Of a stretch of 64,000 nucleotides of DNA, positions 24,000 to 31,965 are shown piece after piece; position 1 is the first letter of the stretch; the number at the start of each line of letters is the position of its first letter. The DNA comes from Falsiroseomonas selenitidurans (GTDB lineage Bacteria; Pseudomonadota; Alphaproteobacteria; Acetobacterales; Acetobacteraceae). The notes under the pieces were generated by a model. That model saw nothing but the letters and a program-made list of their open reading frames with translations. It was not told where the DNA came from and did not search any database. A program made the translations under genes and the position numbers. The DNA lies in contig NZ_JAAVNE010000002.1 in the NCBI RefSeq assembly GCF_012103215.1, positions 62,001 through 126,000 on the forward strand. The letters run 5' to 3'.

Positions 24000-25397
24000 T
24001 CAATCGGGACCGGCGACGGCGGCGACCAGCTCGGCCACATCCGGCAGCCCGGCGATGCCCGCCACCAGCGCCTGCACCCGGGCGGCCCGCGCTGGCGGCA
24101 CCGGGGGGACGGCATTGCGGCAGCAGCGGAGGAACTTCTCCTCGTTCTCCGCCTGGGTCAGCGGCACCGCCGGGTGGCCGTAGATGCGGGGCAGGGTGAT
24201 GGACAGCGCCTGGCCGTCCTTCAGCCGCACCGTCACCGCCTGCGGGTCCAGCGTGTTCTCATCCGTGTTGCCGTCCGGCTCCAGCCGCACCAGGGCGGCG
24301 TAACGGTGCACATCCGCATCGCGCAGCGCCTCCCCGCGGAAATCCGGCACGTCGCAACGCCCGCGCGCCAGGAAGACGCCGGCGACGAAGGGCAGGCAGA
24401 GCTTGGCGTAGTTGGAGGCAGGGTCCGGCATGTCGGGCCGGCCGACCAGGCGCAGCACCAGCGGCGGCGCGCGGACCACCACCTCCGCCACCGCCTCCGC
24501 CGCAAAGCCATGCGTGGCCATCAGGTCGCGCAGCCCATGCACCACGCCATGCGTCAGCCGGCCGGAGGGGAAGGGCTTGTGCGACAGTTTCTCGATCTGC
24601 CACTCCTGCCCCAGCACCGCCGCGACCCGTTCGGGATGCACATCCTGCTCGATCAGCTTGAAATAGCCGTAGCGGCCGGTGAAGACATCCAGCGGCCCCT
24701 GCATGCCGGCCGCCGCCAGGTCGGTCGCGGCGATGGCACCGCGGGCGTTGAAGCCGATCTGCAGGCCGAGCAGGGGCGAGCCTTCCAGATGCGCCTGGAG
24801 GTTGCCGCTGGTCTGGCCATACATGTGGCCGAAGGCGCTGCGGGTGGTGACGATGTCGAACCCGGCCAGGTTGGCGATGGCCGCCGTGGCGCCGAAGCCG
24901 CCCGCCGTCGCCGGGCGGAAGAAGCGCAGGGCGGAATCGGTGGCGACGCCCAGCAGCCCGGCGGTGTCCACGCCCACCGCCATGGCTGCCAGGAAGCGGT
25001 CGCCGCGCACCGGCCGGCCGCGCGCCGCTTCCCGTTCGCACCAGGCGAACAGGGCGGACAGCAGGGTGGCCATGGGGTGGACCACCGCGCGTTCATGCAC
25101 GCAGTCGAATTCCAGGCAGTGGATCAGGTAGGCGTTGACGATGGCGGCGGAGCCGGCGGACATGCGCTGCCCGCCGAGCCAGGCGGTCGCTTCCTCTCCC
25201 GGCCCCCATTGCCGGGCCAGGTCCAACACCGTGTGCACATTGGCCCCGCTGCTGCCCGCGATGGCGACCCCCAGCGTGTCCAGCAGGAAGGTTTGCGCCG
25301 CCGCCACGGCGCCGGGCGAGAGATCCGCCAGGCGGGTGCGCACGGCATGGGCGGCGAACAGCTCGGCCAGATCGTGGCCAGTGGTGTCCTGGGTCAT
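24000..25397 (-). CDS. MmgE/PrpD family protein 2
   Basis: A 465-aa MmgE/PrpD protein, only distantly like copy 1. Blocks include FLLDTLGVAIAGSSGANVHT, NAYLIHCLEFDCVHERAVVHP near residue 88 and KLSHKPFPSGRLTHGVVHGL near 268, where the family usually has KPYPSCRxxH; here the Cys is replaced by Gly. It is coupled (ATGA overlap) to the upstream deacetylase-fold gene. The substrate is unknown; its regulation through copy 5 of the palindrome places it in the same pathway as MmgE 1. Confidence 0.83.
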   Translation of the reverse strand: MTQDTTGHDLAELFAAHAVRTRLADLSPGAVAAAQTFLLDTLGVAIAGSSGANVHTVLDLARQWGPGEEATAWLGGQRMSAGSAAIVNAYLIHCLEFDCVHERAVVHPMATLLSALFAWCEREAARGRPVRGDRFLAAMAVGVDTAGLLGVATDSALRFFRPATAGGFGATAAIANLAGFDIVTTRSAFGHMYGQTSGNLQAHLEGSPLLGLQIGFNARGAIAATDLAAAGMQGPLDVFTGRYGYFKLIEQDVHPERVAAVLGQEWQIEKLSHKPFPSGRLTHGVVHGLRDLMATHGFAAEAVAEVVVRAPPLVLRLVGRPDMPDPASNYAKLCLPFVAGVFLARGRCDVPDFRGEALRDADVHRYAALVRLEPDGNTDENTLDPQAVTVRLKDGQALSITLPRIYGHPAVPLTQAENEEKFLRCCRNAVPPVPPARAARVQALVAGIAGLPDVAELVAAVAGPD

Positions 25398-26278
25398 CGG
25401 GCGGCGGGCTCCGCGGGGGCAGGGGTGCTGGCGGCGAAGGCACGGGCGATCTTCGCGCGGGTGGCGAACCAAACGCCGGGCCGGCTGCGCGCATGCTGCA
25501 GGAACCTGCCGAAGGCGCCGATGCGGCCGGGGCGGCCGATGATGCGCAGATGCACGCCGAGCGACATCATCCGCGGGGCCGTGGCCCCTTCCTCCAGCAG
25601 TACCTCGAAGGTCTCGATCGCATAGTCCAGCCATTGCTGCGGCGTGTAGCCGGGCGCCAGCCAGAATTTCATGTCGTTGCTGTCCAGCGCGTAGGGGACG
25701 ATGACGATGGCGCGCGGCCCGTCCTTCGTTTCCACCACATCCCAGCGCGGCACATCGTCCGAGAAATCATCCATGTGGTAGAGGAAGCCTTCCTCCGCCA
25801 GCGTCGTGCGCAGGCGCGGGGAGTGCAGGTAGCGGGACAGCCAGCCGACCGGGCGTTCGCCCGTGGTGGCGCGCAGGCTGTCCACCGCCTTGCGCACGAA
25901 GTCGCGTTCCCGCGCCTCGTCGTAGGAGAATTGGTGCACCCAGCGCCAGCCATGGCTGCACGCCTCGTGCCCGCCGGCGGCGATGGCGCGGCCGATCTCC
26001 GGCGCGCGTTCCAGCGCCACCGCCGCGGCGGTGAAGGTGGCCGTGACCCCGTGCTGCGCCAATTGCGCGGCAACCCGCGGCCAGCCCGCGCGGATGCCGT
26101 AAAGGTAGTTGGACTCGTTGGCGAAATTGCGGATCGGGATCTTGAGCGCGACACCCAGTTCATCGACCGGCTCCGGCCCCTTGTCGCCGTCGCGGATCGA
26201 CATCTCGCCGCCCTCCTCGACATTCACCACGACGGAGAGCGCGAGGCGGGCATCCTTTGGCCAGAGCGGCTGGGACAT
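25394..26278 (-). CDS. Polysaccharide deacetylase-fold protein, PuuE-like
   Basis: A 294-aa NodB-fold protein of the group that contains PuuE, the metal-independent allantoinase. It begins RLALSVVVNVEEGGE and contains AAGGHEACSHGWRWVHQ near residue 103 and ARPVGWLSRYLHSPR-like residues near 145. The His and Glu positions of the PuuE-type SHGWRW block are kept. It has no signal peptide, so a cytoplasmic amide or ring hydrolase is likelier than a cell-wall enzyme. It heads the two-gene unit with MmgE/PrpD 2, with palindrome copy 5 upstream by 16 bp. Confidence 0.82.
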   Translation of the reverse strand: MSQPLWPKDARLALSVVVNVEEGGEMSIRDGDKGPEPVDELGVALKIPIRNFANESNYLYGIRAGWPRVAAQLAQHGVTATFTAAAVALERAPEIGRAIAAGGHEACSHGWRWVHQFSYDEARERDFVRKAVDSLRATTGERPVGWLSRYLHSPRLRTTLAEEGFLYHMDDFSDDVPRWDVVETKDGPRAIVIVPYALDSNDMKFWLAPGYTPQQWLDYAIETFEVLLEEGATAPRMMSLGVHLRIIGRPGRIGAFGRFLQHARSRPGVWFATRAKIARAFAASTPAPAEPAAR

Positions 26279-26294
26279 CGGCGGGCACCTGTTG

Positions 26295-26306
26295 TTGTCC
26301 GGACAA
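26295..26306. promoter_or_regulatory. TTGTCCGGACAA palindrome, copy 5 (perfect)
   Basis: A perfect copy, 16 bp before the PuuE-like start codon and 34 bp past the end of the GntR gene (stop at 26341). Confidence 0.75.
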
Positions 26307-26340
26307 ATTCGCGCAACCCGGCCAGCCCCGCAAGCCCTGT

Positions 26341-27060
26341 TCAGCTGCTGCCGTGGCGCAGCCGCATGGCGTAGGTGAAGCGTTCCGCCGGGTGCCAGCT
26401 GCGCGACAGCAGCAGCGTGGCGCCATCCGTGCCCAGGTAGCGGCGGACGAAGCGCATGCCCACTTCCCGCCTTTTGCGGCCCAGCGCGGCGGCAACCCGG
26501 GCCGGCATGGGCGCGGCGGTGATTTCCTGCACCACCTCCGCCACCTGCACGCCGAAGCGGCTTTCGATCATGGCGTAGATCGCGCCGCGTTCCGGCAGCG
26601 CATTGGCGATGCCGGCGAAGCGTGGGTGGATGAACACCTCCGCCGTGGCGATCGGCGCGCCATCCTGGCCGATGCGCAGGCCCTCCAGCTGCAGCCAGAT
26701 CTCCCCCGGCGCGGCCGGGATTGCCGCCGCATCCTCCAGCGCCAGCGGCGCCTGGCGGCGGCTGCGGATGTCGAGCCTTGTGTCGGCCGCGTATTGGAAC
26801 AGCGATTCGATGCTGCGCAGGGACTGCACCGTGCCGCCCTGGGCTTCCCGCGCCACCACCATGGTGCCGGCGCCCTGGCGGCGTTCCACCAGGCCGGATT
26901 CCACCAGGCGGCGCAGCGCCTCGCGGATCGTGTGGCGGGAAACGCGCAGCGTCTCGCACAGCTCCGCCTCCGTTGGCAGCAGGCTGCCGATCGGGTAGCG
27001 GCCTTCCGCGATGGCAGCCCGCAGCTGCGCCTCGATCTGCGCATAGAGCGGCGCCCGCAC
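26341..27060 (-). CDS. GntR family regulator, HutC/UTRA type
   Basis: A 239-aa regulator with an N-terminal GntR winged helix (PLYAQIEAQLRAAIAEGRYP, then LPTEAELCETLRVSRHTIRE) and a C-terminal UTRA ligand-binding domain from about residue 90. The frame from the GTG at 27060 leaves only three residues before the HTH domain. A CTG about ten codons upstream with GGGGAGG before it is an alternative start, so the true N-terminus may be slightly longer. It is the only GntR protein in the window, and a perfect TTGTCCGGACAA lies about 100 bp upstream. It is the obvious candidate to bind all seven palindromes. Its ligand is probably the pathway substrate or a CoA ester. Confidence 0.88.
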   Translation of the reverse strand: MRAPLYAQIEAQLRAAIAEGRYPIGSLLPTEAELCETLRVSRHTIREALRRLVESGLVERRQGAGTMVVAREAQGGTVQSLRSIESLFQYAADTRLDIRSRRQAPLALEDAAAIPAAPGEIWLQLEGLRIGQDGAPIATAEVFIHPRFAGIANALPERGAIYAMIESRFGVQVAEVVQEITAAPMPARVAAALGRKRREVGMRFVRRYLGTDGATLLLSRSWHPAERFTYAMRLRHGSS

Positions 27061-27158
27061 GGCGTCGGTGCCCTGCGTCGCGCCGGTCAGCGCCGCCTCC
27101 CCTGGCCCGTGAGCATTGCCGCTTTCCCCCGCCTTTCGGCGAGGCTAGCGGCTCAGCC

Positions 27159-27170
27159 TTGTCCGGACAA
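27159..27170. promoter_or_regulatory. TTGTCCGGACAA palindrome, copy 6 (perfect)
   Basis: A perfect copy in the gap between the DUF2848 gene (stop at 27180) and the GntR gene, 98 bp from the GTG start. It suggests autoregulation of the regulator. Confidence 0.75.
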
Positions 27171-27179
27171 CTGCGGCCT

Positions 27180-27860
27180 TCAGGCCACCACCGGCAGGGG
27201 GGCGATGGCGTAGGCGTGGTGCAGGCGGCGGTCCAGCACCAGGTCGTGCAGCTCCATGCGGAACCGTTCCGCCGGGCGGATGCCGCCGATGGCCCCCAGC
27301 GTGCCGCAGAACATCACATGGCCCGGCGGCAGCCCAGGCCCGCCGGGGCGGCGCGCCAGCAGGTCCCGCGGGTGGCGCAGCGCGGCCAGCGCGCCTTCCT
27401 GGTACAGCACCTCCACCCCGTCCTGCGTCGCCCAGGCGCGCAGCAGCAGCTGGTCCCAATGCGCCTCCACTTCCTCGAACCGCCAGAGCCCCTGGCCCAG
27501 CGGCTTGCCGCAGAGCTGCTTGGACAGGGCGATGCCGGCCGCTTCCGCCTTGCGGTCCGTGTGGTCGGAGCCGACGCCGAGCCACAGCCCATCGGCCAGC
27601 GACACCAGCACCGGCTCCACCTCCCCGGAGCTGTCCGGACCCAGCACCTCCAGCACCGGGGCCTGGGTCAGCAGGGCGGCGGCGCCGCGGTAGTAGACCG
27701 GGACGGAGGAGGGCGGCGGCACGCCCAGCGCCGCCAACTCCTCGATGTGGTGGCGCAGCGCCGCCTCGTCCCGCCCGGCCCAGCCGGCGATGGTCAGGGC
27801 GGCGGGGGCCAGGGCGATGCGGTCGGTGCCCTGGGCGGAGACGCGGTCGAAGGTCAGCAA
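27180..27860 (-). CDS. DUF2848 family protein
   Basis: About 226 residues matching the DUF2848 family, which has a fumarylacetoacetate-hydrolase-like flavour: LTIAGWAGRDEAALRHHIEEL, GVGSDHTDRKAEAAG near residue 105, LWRFEEVEAHWDQLLLRAW, and GHVMFCGTLGAIGGIRP near 190. The acidic and histidine residues in GSDHTDRK could bind metal. The start is taken as TTG at 27860, with TGAGGA upstream, 14 bp past the TRAP large-subunit stop; a CTG at 27857 is also possible. Its constant pairing with TRAP genes here suggests a role in processing the imported acid. No function is established. Confidence 0.82.
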   Translation of the reverse strand: MLTFDRVSAQGTDRIALAPAALTIAGWAGRDEAALRHHIEELAALGVPPPSSVPVYYRGAAALLTQAPVLEVLGPDSSGEVEPVLVSLADGLWLGVGSDHTDRKAEAAGIALSKQLCGKPLGQGLWRFEEVEAHWDQLLLRAWATQDGVEVLYQEGALAALRHPRDLLARRPGGPGLPPGHVMFCGTLGAIGGIRPAERFRMELHDLVLDRRLHHAYAIAPLPVVA

Positions 27861-27874
27861 GGGTCTGGATGTCC

Positions 27875-29248
27875 TCAGGGGCCGGTCACGCGGGGCAGCC
27901 ACAGCGCGATATCGGGCATGATCATGAGCAGCACGATGGCCAGGATGTAGACGGTGACGAAGGGCAGCACGCCGACGAAGACATCGCCGATGCCGCCGCC
28001 ATCCTTGCGCAACCCCTGCAGCACGTAGAGCACCGTGCCGTCCGGCGGACTGATCAGGGCGATCTCCACCAGCATGGTCACCACCACGCCGAACCAGATC
28101 GGGTCGTAGCCCAGCGCAACCACCACCGGGAAGATCACCGGGATGGTGGTGATGATCATGGAGAAACCCTCCATGAAGGTGCCGAGCGCCAGGTAGAAGC
28201 CGATGATCAGCCCCATGATGACCCAGGGCGGCAGCGGCAGGTCGCCGACGATGCGGGCCATCATCTGCGGCACGCCGAGCAGGGTGATGATGTAGTTCAG
28301 CACATAGGCGCCGAGCAGGATCAGCCCGATCATCGCCGTGTTGCGCGCCGTGGCTTCCGCACAGGCATGCAGCATGCGGAAGGAGAAGCGGCGTTCCACC
28401 ACCGCGATGAAGATCGCCGCCACCACGCCGAGCGCCGCCGATTCGGTGGGCGTCGCCAGCCCGGCATAGATGGTGCCGAGCACCACCAGGATCAGCAGGA
28501 TGGTCGGCACCAGGTCCCACAGCCCGCGGAGCTTCACCGCCATGGGGATGGGCTCGCCCGGCGGCGGGGCGCTGCCGCGCTTGGCCAGGATCACCAGGAT
28601 GAAGGCCGCCATCACCAGCAGGGAGGGGCCGACGGCCGCCAGGTACAGCGCGCCGACCGAGGTTTCGGTGATCAGCGCGTAGATGATGAAGGTGATGCCG
28701 GGCGGGATCAAATTGCCCAGCGCGCCGCCGGCGGCCAGCGAGCCCAGCACCATCTTCGGGTCGTAGCCGCGCCCCTTGAAGAAGGGCATGGCGACGGAAC
28801 CCATGGTGGCGGCCGTGGCGACGGAGGAGCCGGAGATGGCGGAGAACACGCCGGAGGCGACGATGTTGGTGTGCAGCAGCCCGCCCGGCATCCGGTTCAG
28901 CCACAGGTTCAGCGACCGGTACAGGCGCTCCGACAGTCCGGCGCGCAGCAGGATCTCGCCCATCAGCAGGAACAGCGGCACCGCCACCAGCACGAAGGAG
29001 GAGGAGGGCCCCCAGACGGTCTGGCCGAGGAAGGTCCAGAACGGCCGGTCCGAGAAGGCGAAGCCCGCCAGCAGGCCCAGCACGCCGAGCGCGGCGCCGA
29101 CATAGATGCCGGCGGCGAAGAAGGTGATGAAGACGCCGAGCAGCACCAGCACGCTGCCGATCGGGATCTGCGTGCCGTCGCTGACGCCGGCCATGGACAG
29201 GCCGATGAAGATCACCAGCATGACGAGGATGAAGAAGACGGCGATCAT
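27875..29248 (-). CDS. TRAP transporter large permease subunit (DctM), system 2
   Basis: A 457-aa DctM-type protein with about 12 helices: VPLFLLMGEILLRAGLSERL, SGSSVATAATMGSVAMPFFK and LIPPGITFIIYALITETSVG are family blocks. Overlap with the small subunit is ATGA at 29245-29248. It belongs to the five-gene unit DUF1445 - binding protein - DctQ - DctM - DUF2848. Confidence 0.92.
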   Translation of the reverse strand: MIAVFFILVMLVIFIGLSMAGVSDGTQIPIGSVLVLLGVFITFFAAGIYVGAALGVLGLLAGFAFSDRPFWTFLGQTVWGPSSSFVLVAVPLFLLMGEILLRAGLSERLYRSLNLWLNRMPGGLLHTNIVASGVFSAISGSSVATAATMGSVAMPFFKGRGYDPKMVLGSLAAGGALGNLIPPGITFIIYALITETSVGALYLAAVGPSLLVMAAFILVILAKRGSAPPPGEPIPMAVKLRGLWDLVPTILLILVVLGTIYAGLATPTESAALGVVAAIFIAVVERRFSFRMLHACAEATARNTAMIGLILLGAYVLNYIITLLGVPQMMARIVGDLPLPPWVIMGLIIGFYLALGTFMEGFSMIITTIPVIFPVVVALGYDPIWFGVVVTMLVEIALISPPDGTVLYVLQGLRKDGGGIGDVFVGVLPFVTVYILAIVLLMIMPDIALWLPRVTGP

Positions 29249-29844
29249 CGGCGCGGTTCCGCCGCACCCAGCGCTTCCAGCGCCTCCTCCGCCTCCTCGA
29301 CATAGCCGCGGGAGGAAAGGTTGCGCTCCAGCTGGTCGGCCTGGCCGGCGATGGCCAGCAGCAGGTTCTCCAGCAGCATGGCCGCGATCAGCAGCAGGAA
29401 GACCACCAGCCCGAAGGCCCAGAGGCCCTGCGGGATGGCGAGTGGCGTGCGCAGCAGGCTGATGTCGGTGGCGCCGAACAGCAGCGATTCATCCACCAGG
29501 TCCCAGGCGCCCTTGGCCACGAAGGCCATCAGCACGCCGAGCAGCAGAAGCGAGAGAAGATGCAGCCAGATGCGCAGCTTCTGCGGCAGCCGGTTCACCA
29601 GCATGTCGATGCGCACATGGCTGCGCGTGTTCAGCGCGTGGCCCAGGCCCCAGGCCATGCCGAAGGCCAGCATGTAGCCGCTGACCTCCGTCGTGGACTG
29701 GGTGCTGAAGCGCAGCAGCGACCGGGCCAGCACCTCGAAGGCGATGAAGAAGGCACAGAGCACGAAGCCCCAGCCGGCGACGAGACCCATCAGCGAGGAC
29801 AGCGCGGCGATGGCGCGTCGGAGCGTGGTGGCGGCGTGCAGCAT
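29245..29844 (-). CDS. TRAP transporter small permease subunit (DctQ), system 2
   Basis: A 199-aa DctQ-type protein with four helices; TEVSGYMLAFGMAWGLGHAL is followed by NTRSHVRIDMLVNRLP, the usual DctQ motif. The acidic C-terminal tail (YVEEAEEALEALGAAEP) is longer than in system 1. It starts 4 bp after the binding-protein stop codon. Confidence 0.88.
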   Translation of the reverse strand: MLHAATTLRRAIAALSSLMGLVAGWGFVLCAFFIAFEVLARSLLRFSTQSTTEVSGYMLAFGMAWGLGHALNTRSHVRIDMLVNRLPQKLRIWLHLLSLLLLGVLMAFVAKGAWDLVDESLLFGATDISLLRTPLAIPQGLWAFGLVVFLLLIAAMLLENLLLAIAGQADQLERNLSSRGYVEEAEEALEALGAAEPRR

Positions 29845-29848
29845 GCCT

Positions 29849-30925
29849 TTACTGCGCCGTGTAGCGGACGCTGGAGATCGGCGCGACGATGCGGTTGTAG
29901 GTCTCGCCGCAGGCCGCCCCGCAGCGCCGCACGAAGGCGGGCAGCACGGTGTTGGTCAGGGCGTTGCGCAGCGTCACCAGGTCTTCCGGCGTCGGGCGCG
30001 TCACCGTCATCGGGCGGTTCTCCACCAGCCGGCCGATGCTGCAACCGGCGCGCTGGCCGGTGTTGCAGGCGATGCCGTCCTCCGACGCCTCGTCACCCAG
30101 CTTCCACTGGGCCTCAACCACCTCGCCCATCACCTGCGTGATCAGGTCGCGGGCCGGCGCGTCCAGGCGGTTCCACCAGGCCAGGTTGACGAAGTAGCCG
30201 TAGGTGGACCACGCCACGGGCAGCGCATACATGTGCGTCGTCACCTCGTACCAGCGGGCGGCATTGCCCGACCCGGTGCCGGTGATGGCGCAATCCACCA
30301 CGCCACGCTCCAGCGAGGGATAGACCTCGGGGAAGCCGATGCCGACGGCCTGGCCGCCGATGGCGCTGACGAAGTCGTTGATGCTGCCGCCGCCGGTGCG
30401 GATGCGCCGGCCGCGCAGCGCCGCCAGCGTCTCGGCCTTCTCGCGGCAGAACAGCACCTGCGCCGGATAGGGCGCGAGGCCGATGATGCGCACGCCGAAG
30501 CGCTGCAGCGCCTGGTTCATCTCCGGCAGCAGCGCCTCGCCCACCCGGCGGGCCTGGGCGATGGTGGGGTTCAGCCCGGCGAGGTCCGGCATGTCCAGCA
30601 GCGGCACGTCGCCGGCCACCGTGTTCAGCGGCACCGCGCCGATCTCCACCTGGCCGGACCGCGTCAGGCGGATGATCTCCGGCCCGTTCAGGTTGCGCTC
30701 CGGCCAGGTGGCGAGCGTGACGCGGATGCGGCCGTTGCTGCGGCTGGCCAGCGCATCGCGCAGCAGCGGCACGTCGACGCGGGTGTATTGCGGCTGCAGC
30801 GGGTTGGGCTGCGTCACCGCCTGGATGTTCACCTGCGGTCCCTGCGCCTGGGCCGTGCCGGCCAGAAGGCCGGCCGCCAGCAGCGCGGCGCCCGCCGCGC
30901 GGGTCAAATGGGCGATCGCGGTCAT
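29849..30925 (-). CDS. TRAP transporter substrate-binding protein (DctP-like), system 2
   Basis: A 358-aa precursor with a Sec signal (MTAIAHLTRAAGAALLAAGL, cleavage after AQA). The mature chain resembles DctP proteins: ALRGRRIRTGGGSINDFVSA is near the region of the substrate-binding arginine, and PEVYPSLERGVVDCAITG is a family block. There are five cysteines in the C-terminal half (CREK, CAITG, CNTGQRAGC, CGAACG), unusual for the family and suggesting disulfides. The ATG at 30925 is chosen for the signal peptide; a longer frame to 30958 exists. Confidence 0.88.
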   Translation of the reverse strand: MTAIAHLTRAAGAALLAAGLLAGTAQAQGPQVNIQAVTQPNPLQPQYTRVDVPLLRDALASRSNGRIRVTLATWPERNLNGPEIIRLTRSGQVEIGAVPLNTVAGDVPLLDMPDLAGLNPTIAQARRVGEALLPEMNQALQRFGVRIIGLAPYPAQVLFCREKAETLAALRGRRIRTGGGSINDFVSAIGGQAVGIGFPEVYPSLERGVVDCAITGTGSGNAARWYEVTTHMYALPVAWSTYGYFVNLAWWNRLDAPARDLITQVMGEVVEAQWKLGDEASEDGIACNTGQRAGCSIGRLVENRPMTVTRPTPEDLVTLRNALTNTVLPAFVRRCGAACGETYNRIVAPISSVRYTAQ

Positions 30926-30968
30926 GGTTGTGTCAGTCCCCCTGTGTGTTGGATGCAAACTCCGTGCG

Positions 30969-31781
30969 CTACAGCAGGGAAAGGCTGCTGTTGCGCAGGT
31001 CCGTCACCAGCATGGCACCCGGCGCATGGGTGATGGCGAAGTCAGGGCATGCGGCGGCGATCACCGCCTGGGGCGTGACGCCGCAGGCCCAGAACACCGG
31101 AATCTCATCCTCCCGCACCGCCACCGTATCACCGTAGTCGGGGCGCGAAAGGTCCTCGATGCCGATCAGATGCGGGTGGCCGATGTGCACGGGCGCGCCG
31201 TGCACACAGGGGAAGCGACTGGTGATCTGGATGGCGCGGATTGCATCCGCCGCGCGCATCGGCCGCATGGAGACCACCATCGGCCCGGCAAAGCGGCCGG
31301 CCGGCGCGCAGGCGATGCTGGTGCGCCACATGCCGACATTGCAGCCCTGCTGCACATGCCGCAGCGGGATGCCGTCCTCCATCAGCGCATGCTCGAAGGT
31401 GAAGGAGCAGCCGAGCACGAAGGCCACCAGGTCGTCGCGCCAGAAGCCGGCGATGTCGGCGGGCTCCGCCATCAGCGCGCCGTCGCGCCACACCCGGTAG
31501 CGCGGCAGGTCGTGCCGCAGGTCCAGGTCGAGGCCGAGCGCCGGGATGCGCGGGCTGCCCGTCTCGCTGATGCCGAGCACCGGGCAGGGCTTCGGGTTGC
31601 GCTGGCAGAAGCGCAGGAACTCATCCGCCAGCGCCGCCGGCAGGATCGCCAGGTTGCCCTGCACGAAGCCGGGGGCGAGGCCGGAGGTATGTCCTGTCAA
31701 TTCCCCGCGCCGCGCGGCATGGCGCACGGCCAGGCCATCCGGCAGCGCGGGCAGGGCGGGCGGCAGCGCATCGTCCGGCAT
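30969..31781 (-). CDS. DUF1445 putative hydro-lyase
   Basis: A 270-aa member of DUF1445 (putative hydro-lyases; a mammalian relative is D-glutamate cyclase). Family blocks are [34 protein letters not shown] near residue 130, [16 protein letters not shown] near 230 and [13 protein letters not shown] at the C-terminus. In other bacteria these often sit beside 5-oxoprolinase (pxpABC) genes, absent here. It probably opens the operon that runs into TRAP system 2, since only 43 bp separate it from the binding protein. It could dehydrate or lactonise the transported acid; this is inference. Confidence 0.83.
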   Translation of the reverse strand: MPDDALPPALPALPDGLAVRHAARRGELTGHTSGLAPGFVQGNLAILPAALADEFLRFCQRNPKPCPVLGISETGSPRIPALGLDLDLRHDLPRYRVWRDGALMAEPADIAGFWRDDLVAFVLGCSFTFEHALMEDGIPLRHVQQGCNVGMWRTSIACAPAGRFAGPMVVSMRPMRAADAIRAIQITSRFPCVHGAPVHIGHPHLIGIEDLSRPDYGDTVAVREDEIPVFWACGVTPQAVIAAACPDFAITHAPGAMLVTDLRNSSLSLL

Positions 31782-31800
31782 CGGGTCAGGTCCCTGTCAC

Positions 31801-31850
31801 GGGCTGCGATGATGCAGCCCTGCACGATCCGCGCCAATCGTGAATCGTGC
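31801..31850. promoter_or_regulatory. Operator-like repeats upstream of the DUF1445/TRAP 2 unit
   Basis: GGGCTGC-6 nt-GCAGCCC (31801-31820) is a perfect 7-bp inverted repeat. Just beyond it, GCACGAT (31822-31828) faces ATCGTGC (31844-31850), and AATCGTG is directly repeated at 31836-31842 and 31843-31849. Three CACGATT-type half-sites lie 40-70 bp before the DUF1445 start, a good candidate for regulator binding. Confidence 0.45.
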
Positions 31851-31890
31851 GCCGGCGCGACAAGCCGGCCCGCTCCGCCCATCGGAACCG

Positions 31891-31915
31891 GCCCCGCGCC
31901 GGGCCATCGCGGGGC
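31891..31915 (-). terminator. Hairpin after the NitT-type ABC permease gene
   Basis: GCCCCGCG (31891-31898), a 9-base loop and CGCGGGGC (31908-31915) lie about 50 bp past the permease stop codon. There is no T-tract, so this may be a factor-dependent end point or a stabilising stem. Confidence 0.35.
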
Positions 31916-31965
31916 GGCATCGGCCACTTCGCGCTTTGCGACCGCCTGGGGCCAGGAACGGCCTC

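Noticed and set aside
27631..27640. CTGTCCGGAC inside the DUF2848 gene as another regulon palindrome
   Set aside because: Only the GTCCGGAC core matches, both flanks differ from TTG/CAA, and it is within coding sequence.
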